Shown one piece after another: positions 8,248-12,751 of a stretch of DNA of 13,236 nucleotides. The notes below the pieces were generated by a model, which was given only the letters and a program-made list of their open reading frames with translations, was not told the origin of the DNA and searched no databases. The DNA comes from Eubacterium sp. (GTDB lineage Bacteria; Bacillota; Clostridia; Lachnospirales; Lachnospiraceae), in the NCBI GenBank assembly GCA_003486385.1, contig DNFT01000117.1, positions 1 to 13,236 of the forward strand, given 5' to 3'. Position 1 is the first letter of the stretch. Every line of letters begins with the position of its first letter. Position numbers and translations under genes: made by a program.

Positions 8248-8810
8248 TCTGCCTAGGGCATGCCAAATATAATGCTGTAGGCAGAGAAAATCACAGGAGA
8301 AGCGACTGAGCGTGCAGAAAAGTCTGCCCAAAGCATGCCAAATATAATGACGTGGGCAGAGAAAAACGCAGAAAAAGCGCCTGAGCGTGCGAAAATGTCT
8401 GCCAAAGCATGCCAAATATAATGCTGTGGGCAGAGAAAATCACAAGAGAAGCGCCTGAGTGTGCAGAAAAGTCTGCCCAAAGCATGTCAAATATAATGCT
8501 GTGGGCAGAGAAAATCACAGGAGAAGCGCCTAAGTGTGCTGAAAAGTCTGCCCAAAGTATGTCAAATATAATGACGTGGGCAGAGAAAATCACAGGAGAA
8601 GCGCCTGAGTGTGCTGAAAAGTCTGCCCAAAGCATGTCAAATATAATGCTGTGGGCAGAGAAAATCACAGGAGAAGCGCCTAAGTGTGCTGAAAAGTCTG
8701 CCCAAAGCATGTTAAATACGATGATATGGGCAGAGAAACAGAAAAAAAAAGCAACTGAACATACTGAAAAGTCTGCCCAAAGCATATCAAATATGATGTA
8801 ATAGGCAGAA
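8248..8810. repeat. Tandem array of 75-bp units, each with a 38-bp hairpin dyad
   Basis: Units begin (at TCTGCC) at 8248, 8323, 8398, 8472, 8547, 8622 and 8697, with a partial eighth at 8772. All are 75 bp except the third (74 bp). A typical unit starts with TCTGCCCA-A-AGCAT, a ten-base loop ending in ATATA, then ATGCT-G-TGGGCAGA, a 13-pair stem with one A/G mismatch. About 37 bases of conserved linker follow, including CACAGGAGAAGCGCC. Units 4 and 6 are identical while the end units are most divergent, as expected from unequal crossing-over. Unit 1 has TCTGCCTA/TAGGCAGA, a paired change that keeps the stem. In units 2 and 5 the inner arm reads ATGAC, which shortens the stem. The repeat is open in one frame on each strand because 75 is a multiple of three, but neither frame has a convincing ribosome site. 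Confidence 0.95.
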
Positions 8811-8905
8811 CTTCCATGAGCAATAAAGTTAGCTTGGAGCGGCATGTGTTTATAAGGAAAATTCAAAATAACATTTCTGTAATGGTAATACCAATTTCCA
8901 TGTGG
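8811..8905. other. Spacer between repeat array and HAD promoter
   Basis: This short AT-rich stretch has no ORF with a ribosome site on either strand. It contains a small palindrome, TGGT-AAT-ACCA (8883-8893), just upstream of the extended -10 at 8903-8911, which could be an operator half-pair but is too short to assert. Confidence 0.3.
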
Positions 8906-8911
8906 TATAAT
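8903..8911 (+). promoter_or_regulatory. Extended -10 promoter for the two-domain HAD gene
   Basis: TGGTATAAT at 8903-8911 is a perfect -10 with the TGn extension. No good -35 lies 16-18 bases upstream, as is typical for extended -10 promoters. It points toward the HAD gene and would give a leader of about 205 bases, most of it occupied by the inverted-repeat segment at 8929-9073. Confidence 0.5.
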
Positions 8912-8928
8912 AAGCGAAAAAAATAAGA

Positions 8929-9073
8929 GTAACTATTCAGAACCACATTCTCGAAACCGCTTCTATGAGGCTTTCATTTTGCATATGTGGTCACACTGCC
9001 ATATAAAACTGTTTATATGCCCGAATGTAGGCAATCGCAGAACGCAGTTTTGCATGGTTATGAATGGTTATAG
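8929..9073. mobile_element. MITE-like segment with terminal inverted repeats
   Basis: The left end GTAACTATTCAG (8929-8940) is an imperfect inverse of the right end TGAATGGTTATAG (9061-9073), matching over TGAAT.GTTA. Inside are an ACCACAT/ATGTGGT pair (8942-8948 with about 8985-8991) and a perfect CATATAAA-actg-TTTATATG hairpin near 9000-9019. A CAGTTTT near 9044-9050 could pair instead with the AAAACTG there. There is no ORF. The size and ends fit a small non-autonomous transposable or palindromic intergenic element that now forms most of the HAD gene's leader. A target duplication was not clear. Confidence 0.35.
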
Positions 9074-9081
9074 ATGAAAAT

Positions 9082-9120
9082 AAAAAGGTGAAAAGAAAAA
9101 GGTGAAAAGAAAAAGGTGAA
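9082..9120 (+). repeat. Three tandem copies of a 14-bp ribosome-binding repeat
   Basis: AAAAAGGTGAAAAG occurs at 9082-9095 and 9096-9109, and a third copy, AAAAAGGTGAA, at 9110-9120. Only the last AAAGGTG is correctly spaced (6 bases) before ATG 9125. The other two are spare Shine-Dalgarno-like sites 14 and 28 bases upstream. Such a repeat can change copy number by slippage. Confidence 0.85.
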
Positions 9121-9124
9121 GATA

Positions 9125-10651
9125 ATGGGCGATTATAATTATAATAAGTTCGACAGTATAATATTTGACGTGGATGGTACTCTGTGGGATGTGAGGGATG
9201 CAGTAGCTCATGCGTGGCGCGATGTCATCACGGAGCTTACTGACTGGGAGATTAATTTTGACGGTAAGAGCCTTGGAGCTATGTTCGGAAAGACGATGGA
9301 TACGATATTTTTCCATTTTTATCCGAACAGCACGAAAGAAGAATACGAGAAGATAACAGGTGTAATCTACAAGAGGCAGAAAGAATATCTTATAGGATAC
9401 GCGCCGGCATTGTATGAGGGTGTTGCCAGGACTCTTGAAAAGCTGTCACATAGATATAAGCTGTTTATAGTGACCAACGCGCAGAGAGGTTATATAGATA
9501 CGGTTTTTGCGGTGCATGATGTCCAGAAATATTTTACCGACTGGATGTGCTTCGGTGATACGAATGCGTCGAAGGATGTGACAATAAGAAAAATTATTGA
9601 GAGAAATAATCTTAAAAATGCGGTCTATGTAGGTGACACGCAGGGCGATGCAGATTCTTGTGAGAAGGCAGGAATACCTATCGTGTATGCCGCCTATGGA
9701 CTTGGAAGGGTTGAGAAGCCTTGGAGAAGCATAGACAAGTTTAGTGAGCTTGAGGATATTTTTCTTAGAGATAAAGCCTGCAATGAGGCACAGGAAAGTA
9801 TATCAGAATGTAAGCTGTCTGAAGAAGATGGTGACAGGGAAGGCTGCATGCATGCAGATATGTCAAAGGACGTTACACTAAAGTCTGATGACATGTCGGA
9901 GAAAAGTATCGCTGCCGGGAAAATCGATACTGTAATCTTCGACCTTGACGGAACATTGCTCTACACCATAGAGGACCTTGCTGCAAGCACCAACCACGCT
10001 TTACAGCAGTATGGAATGCCGGAAAGAACGCTTGAGGAGGTGACAGCATTCGTGGGAAACGGTGTCGCTAAGCTCATAGAGCGCGCGGTTGTGCCGGGAA
10101 TGGAAAAGGAGCTTTTCGACAAGGTATTTGCGGAGTTTAAAAAGCATTATGCAGTCCATAATCTTGACCACACAAGACCATATCCGGGAATTGTTGATAT
10201 GCTCACCGGACTTAAGGAGCATGGATATATGGTCGCAGTTGTGTCGAACAAGCTTCAGAGTGCGACACAGAGCCTGTGCAAGCATTTCTTCGGTGAGCTG
10301 GTTCCACTTGCGGTCGGCGATAATCCTAGCATGGCAAAGAAGCCAGAGGCAGATATGGTGAATGAAGCACTGTGCCGGCTTAACAGAAGCCGCGCAAATG
10401 CAGTTTATGTCGGGGATTCAGAGGTCGATATTGAGACCGCGAAGAATTCCGGAATGAAGCTTATTATGGTTGAATGGGGCTTCAGGAAGCGCGCGGACAT
10501 GGAAAAGCTGGGAGCCGTATGTTTTATCGATAAGCCGGAGAAGATATTTGACATTCTGAAAGCTGCACCAGAATATCCCCGGCGTGCTGAGGCGGATAAC
10601 AGAATTCTGCAATTGTTAAGGGATGAAAAATATATACAGCGCAAAGGATAA
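9125..10651 (+). CDS. Fused tandem HAD-superfamily phosphatase (two complete HAD domains)
   Basis: The product is 508 residues with two phosphoglycolate-phosphatase-like HAD domains in one chain. Domain 1 (about 8-220) has DVDGT with Asp15/Asp17, Thr117 in VTNA, Lys150, and GDTQGDAD around Asp171. Domain 2 (about 267-490) has DLDGT with Asp273/Asp275, Ser374 in VSNK, Lys406 in KKPEAD, and GDSEVD around Asp431. A charged linker (about 220-266) joins them. All four HAD motifs are present in both halves, so both could be active, presumably on small phosphorylated metabolites in the cytoplasm; the substrates cannot be read from sequence. I chose ATG 9125 for its spacing from AAAGGTG; a GTG at 9116 would add three residues. 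The last residues overlap a foreign Fic fragment, so the native C-terminus may have been altered. Confidence 0.9.
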   Translation: MGDYNYNKFDSIIFDVDGTLWDVRDAVAHAWRDVITELTDWEINFDGKSLGAMFGKTMDTIFFHFYPNSTKEEYEKITGVIYKRQKEYLIGYAPALYEGVARTLEKLSHRYKLFIVTNAQRGYIDTVFAVHDVQKYFTDWMCFGDTNASKDVTIRKIIERNNLKNAVYVGDTQGDADSCEKAGIPIVYAAYGLGRVEKPWRSIDKFSELEDIFLRDKACNEAQESISECKLSEEDGDREGCMHADMSKDVTLKSDDMSEKSIAAGKIDTVIFDLDGTLLYTIEDLAASTNHALQQYGMPERTLEEVTAFVGNGVAKLIERAVVPGMEKELFDKVFAEFKKHYAVHNLDHTRPYPGIVDMLTGLKEHGYMVAVVSNKLQSATQSLCKHFFGELVPLAVGDNPSMAKKPEADMVNEALCRLNRSRANAVYVGDSEVDIETAKNSGMKLIMVEWGFRKRADMEKLGAVCFIDKPEKIFDILKAAPEYPRRAEADNRILQLLRDEKYIQRKG

Positions 10652-10781
10652 TGTGACGGTTGAAGACATTATTGAATTTCACGCAGAATTTGAATATATT
10701 CATCCTTTTCAGGATGACCATGTTATAATAAGGACAAAGTTAGAGAAACCCAGTAAAATCAAGGGGTTAGCACTAATTTAG
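10623..10781 (+). pseudogene. Fic-domain gene fragment cut at HPFQD
   Basis: A 52-codon frame runs from ATG 10623 to TAG 10779-10781. Residues 10-29 read VTVEDIIEFHAEFEYIHPFQ, the signature just before and into the Fic catalytic motif HPFx(D/E)GNGR. The match breaks immediately after HPFQD: the next residues are DHVII instead of GNGRVGR. Real Fic AMP-transferases have well over 100 residues before this point and more after, so this is a remnant of about 25-30 residues. It overlaps the 3' end of the HAD gene by 29 bases in another frame and runs through the terminator stem, so a functional peptide is unlikely. Confidence 0.65.
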
Positions 10782-10795
10782 TCCTTATTTTTTTA
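10727..10795 (+). terminator. Terminator after the HAD gene
   Basis: AATAAGGAC (10727-10735) pairs exactly with GTCCTTATT (10781-10789), followed by further Ts to 10794. Inside, GTTAG pairs with CTAAT (G·U at one end) and AAACCC with GGGGTT, so the whole 63-base segment folds into one long, interrupted stem. It stands 75 bases after the HAD stop and marks the boundary with the mobile-element debris downstream. Confidence 0.7.
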
Positions 10796-10883
10796 TACCT
10801 AAAATCGGTATATGATAAGGCAGCGCTGACAAATCAAACCGAAATCCAAACATTCACAAGGACAGGATAAGAGTTCGCTGGAA

Positions 10884-11087
10884 GTGAAGCTCGCAAGCTT
10901 AAAGCAGGATGAAATAAGACTTGATAAGATGTTTGAACAGACAAAATACCCGGCAGAGATAGAAGCCCTTGCCGTACAGCTTGCAGATGCTTTCATTGAA
11001 AGACTTGGACTTGTTGGTATTGACCAGTCTGTTAAGGAACTTACAGATTCTATCCGGTCTGAGCCTGTTAAGGGAGGTGCCAGATAA
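10884..11087 (+). CDS. Small ORF of unknown function, translationally coupled to the MobC-like gene
   Basis: The peptide is 67 residues from GTG 10884, mostly helical and charged, ending PVKGGAR. I do not recognise it. The frame is open back to 10830 without a better start and would add 18 residues (including KPKSKHSQGQDK), so this may be the C-terminus of a longer protein whose front was lost. Its TAA shares a base with the ATG of the MobC-like gene behind GGGAGGTG, which implies coupled expression and suggests a role in the same mobilization module. Confidence 0.5.
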   Translation: MKLASLKQDEIRLDKMFEQTKYPAEIEALAVQLADAFIERLGLVGIDQSVKELTDSIRSEPVKGGAR

Positions 11088-11419
11088 TGGCAGATAAGAT
11101 TCATTGCGTCAAAAAGACGCTGAGACTTACACCAGCTGAAAGCAGACTTCTGTCTGAAAAAGCAGAGGTTTTTCATATGAATGAGGCAGAATATTTAAGG
11201 CTTTTAATCAGCCAGACGCCAAACGATTACCTGGAAATCAGACAAGAGCTTAAACAGCTGATAAATGAGGTAAATCATATCGGTGTGAATATCAACCGGA
11301 TTGTGCATCATCACAATTATGAGTTGTATTCAAAAGAGGACAGACAGCAGCTTATCGCATATATGAAAAAACTCAACAATACAGTTAAAGAGGTGGTGGT
11401 GCGGCTTGACAATCAGTAA
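11087..11419 (+). CDS. MobC-like plasmid/ICE mobilization accessory protein
   Basis: The product is 110 residues. The N-terminal part (KKTLRLTPAESRLLSEKAEVFHMNEAEYLRLLI) looks like a ribbon-helix-helix-type DNA-binding domain. The segment QLINEVNHIGVNINRIVHHHN (about 62-82) is the hallmark 'N.IG.NiNqia...N' helix of MobC relaxosome proteins. In the family these bind next to oriT and help the relaxase nick DNA. It appears full length and starts at ATG 11087, one base inside the previous stop, while the relaxase remnant begins inside its 3' end. The gene order (accessory protein, then relaxase) is that of mobilizable elements in Clostridia. With the relaxase truncated it is probably an orphan. 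Confidence 0.75.
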   Translation: MADKIHCVKKTLRLTPAESRLLSEKAEVFHMNEAEYLRLLISQTPNDYLEIRQELKQLINEVNHIGVNINRIVHHHNYELYSKEDRQQLIAYMKKLNNTVKEVVVRLDNQ

Positions 11420-11609
11420 GATTCTTCATATGAAGGATTGCGGAAGCAGTTTTCATGGAAAGCATTTGAAGTCTGCACTTGAATATATTACTGTTCCGGA
11501 AAAGACACAGAATGGCAGGCTTGTATCAGCCATAAACTGCCAGGTGGATAATGCCTTTGAGCAGATGAAGGAAACAAAGAAAAAGTTCAACAAAACAGAT
11601 AAACGGCAG
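11406..11609 (+). pseudogene. Truncated relaxase/mobilization nuclease (N-terminal 68 residues)
   Basis: Starting with TTG 11406, which overlaps the MobC-like gene by 14 bases behind GAGGTGG, the peptide carries the N-terminal signature of Clostridia-type relaxases: HLKSALEYITVPEKT, then AINCQVDNAFEQM, then a KTDKRQ ending. In the family this is followed directly by a GYH(L/V)IISF strand and the metal-binding histidines of the nuclease. Here that stops at KRQ (11607-11609), and the frame continues to TAA 11787-11789 as an unrelated Cys/Trp/Tyr-rich sequence. The active site is therefore missing and the gene is dead. The break looks like a deletion or recombination joint rather than a point frameshift, because the relaxase sequence does not resume in another frame. 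Confidence 0.75.
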
Positions 11610-11610
11610 T

Positions 11611-11718
11611 GCAACAAGTTGTACTTCAAAACTTGGACATTATGGTGTGTATACAACAACCATATCAGAAATGGAGAGTTTTTATGGTTCTTCTTCAATA
11701 CAAGCGTATATTCCATAG
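11611..11718 (+). pseudogene. C-terminal fragment of an unknown gene fused behind the relaxase break
   Basis: In the +1 frame relative to the relaxase, the sequence is open from the break to TAG 11716-11718, giving about 35 residues that end SEMESFYGSSSIQAYIP. Its composition (Ser/Thr/Tyr, evenly spaced) looks more like real protein than the relaxase-frame readthrough. Its stop is followed after 21 bases by the next gene with its own AAGGAG, as expected for an operon neighbour. I do not recognise the family. It probably marks the other side of a deletion joint at about 11610. Confidence 0.4.
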
Positions 11719-11739
11719 TAATTCAAGGAGAATGCTATT

Positions 11740-12066
11740 ATGAAAAGAAAAATTGGTATTGCTATTATGTTTGGATTAATTTGTATTAATATTTTAAGTG
11801 GTTGTGGACCATCGTCAAATGAAAAACAAACTGATTTTGAAGAATTAGAGGTAGATTATGTTATTAACGATGATGGAACATATACTTACAAAGACTTAAA
11901 TTATAGTTATAAAATAGAGGTTTCAGGTATTGAAGGTGAAAAGCAGGTTACGTATGTTGTTTTAACAAATGATAAATCAATTAGTTTTGATGATGTAACC
12001 TATAGCTTGAAAAAATCGGAAATTAGCATTGATGAACCTCAATTTATAATACTCGGTTGGTATTAA
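11740..12066 (+). CDS. Small secreted lipoprotein of unknown function
   Basis: The product is 108 residues. It has a positively charged N-terminus (MKRK), a hydrophobic stretch 5-19 and the lipobox LSGC, with Cys22 as the predicted lipidated residue, so it should be anchored on the outer face of the cytoplasmic membrane. The mature part is about 87 residues, acidic, with a DDGTYTYKDLNYSYKIEVSG segment suggesting beta-strands, and ends FIILGWY. ATG 11740 is preceded by AAGGAG (11725-11730). It appears complete. It is more AT-rich than the housekeeping genes to the left and sits among element fragments, so it is probably cargo of the decayed element. No catalytic motif is visible. Confidence 0.7.
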   Translation: MKRKIGIAIMFGLICINILSGCGPSSNEKQTDFEELEVDYVINDDGTYTYKDLNYSYKIEVSGIEGEKQVTYVVLTNDKSISFDDVTYSLKKSEISIDEPQFIILGWY

Positions 12067-12144
12067 GAGATCGAGCATAGACATAATGAATATTGTTAAT
12101 GGGTGTGTTTTCTGGAGATGTTTTGACAGATTGCACACCCGTTC
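12067..12144. other. Intergenic hairpin after the lipoprotein gene
   Basis: GGGTGTG (12101-12107) pairs with CACACCC (12134-12140) across a 26-base loop. There is no T-run, so it is a weak terminator at best. It abuts the possible left end of the IS66-type remnant. Confidence 0.35.
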
Positions 12145-12391
12145 GTAAGCCCCTAATATAAGGGTATATGTTCCCTTGGTCATATATTTGCCATAATAGT
12201 AGTAATCACATATGCCAGCATTTTACTCTATGATCCGGCGTTAGGATTTAGCAGTAGACCAGTATTTTACTACAATTATGGAGGCTACACTTATGCAGAC
12301 CGTAAAACGAACTGTTGATGAGCAATACCGACTCATCATGGAATGCCGCAACAGCGGGCTAAGCGACAGGGTATCAGCTTATGAATTATGA
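12145..12391 (+). mobile_element. IS66-type insertion sequence remnant
   Basis: GTAAGCCCC at 12145 resembles the GTAAGC start of IS66-family terminal inverted repeats. About 150 bases later comes the beginning of a tnpA-like ORF (12293), the arrangement expected at the left end of an IS66 element. The match is lost in the middle of tnpA (about 12358-12370). No tnpB, tnpC or right end follows, so only the left tip survives. The intervening 150 bases hold no ORF; they contain two related sites, CCAGCATTTTACT (12213) and CCAGTATTTTACT (12259). The element boundaries are inferred. Confidence 0.4.
12293..12391 (+). pseudogene. tnpA fragment (IS66 accessory protein, N-terminus only)
   Basis: ATG 12293 follows TGGAGG by eight bases. 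The reading frame gives MQTVKRTVDEQYRLIMECRN and then SGLSD, which matches the opening of IS66 TnpA proteins (recognition helix region 'I.ECR.SGLSDYQWC'). After SD the sequence becomes RVSAYEL and stops (TGA 12389-12391), at 32 residues instead of roughly 100-130. The family-typical YQWC...H.I....F..W segment is absent. Confidence 0.55.
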
Positions 12392-12527
12392 GCCGGGAAG
12401 TGTGTTTAAGCTTAATGGCAAAGAATATGTGTTAAGCGAGGACCATACATTGGATATTCCATACGGAGAAGATTTGTGGTGTTTGGAATCTACGTCAAAT
12501 TATAGATATGGAGAAAAGATTGATTAA
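12381..12527 (+). CDS. Short 48-residue ORF, probably a gene tail
   Basis: ATG 12381 to TAA 12525-12527 encodes 48 acidic, tyrosine-rich residues (for example GKEYVLSEDHTLDIPYGEDL). There is no ribosome site at the right distance, and the frame is open upstream past the tnpA break, so this is more likely the C-terminal end of a protein whose start was replaced by the IS66 fragment. I do not recognise the family. A good terminator follows 38 bases later, supporting a real gene end. Confidence 0.35.
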   Translation: MNYEPGSVFKLNGKEYVLSEDHTLDIPYGEDLWCLESTSNYRYGEKID

Positions 12528-12565
12528 TTTCTGAGAGTTTATCTATTTGTGTTGTAGCTATCAAG

Positions 12566-12616
12566 AAAAAGGGATATTTACATCGTGTTATAGTACATGG
12601 TGTAGGTATCCTTTTT
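12566..12616 (+). terminator. Strong terminator before the ATPase gene
   Basis: The arms 12566-12588 and 12595-12616 pair over about 20 positions. They include AAAAAGG with CCTTTTT (one bulged G), ATA with TAT, two G·U pairs, and TACATC with GGTGTA across one wobble. They close on a short loop and end in TTTTT (12612-12616). With A-runs on the left it may work in both directions. It separates the element debris from the next transcription unit. Confidence 0.7.
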
Positions 12617-12676
12617 GCATATCTTCTATAATTGCTACATAAAAAAGTGCAAATGCACAAAAAATAGTAATGGCTA

Positions 12677-12705
12677 TTGAAGTAAAAATAATTTAGTAGT
12701 AAAAT
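12677..12705 (+). promoter_or_regulatory. Promoter of the ATPase gene, flanked by an inverted repeat
   Basis: TTGAAG (12677-12682), 17 bases, then TAAAAT (12700-12705) is a good sigma-A promoter. GTAATG (12667-12672) and CATTAC (12708-12713) flank the two boxes as a perfect inverted repeat, a possible operator pair. The start codon is 46 bases downstream of the -10, with AAGGAG at 12739-12744. A separate palindrome, GTGCA-AA-TGCAC, lies at 12647-12658. Confidence 0.5.
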
Positions 12706-12751
12706 AACATTACCAAAATACGTGCAACGCACAAAAACAAGGAGTAGCACT

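Noticed and set aside
8206..8260. A ribosome site (GGGGGAGGAAG) that might start a repeat protein on the plus strand
   Set aside because: Frames starting at TTG 8228 or ATG 8245 hit stops within about 15 codons, before or in the first unit.
8466..8720. TATAAT in repeat units as an array of promoters
   Set aside because: No -35-like hexamer lies 16-18 bases upstream and no TGn extension is present, so the boxes alone are not enough.
8248..8810. CRISPR array
   Set aside because: The whole 75-bp unit is conserved, including the part between the hairpins; there are no unique spacers and no cas genes nearby.
11610..11789. Relaxase frame continued as a 127-residue protein
   Set aside because: After KRQ the peptide is Cys/Trp/Tyr-rich, unlike any relaxase, and runs into the lipoprotein signal sequence in another frame; it is readthrough past a joint.
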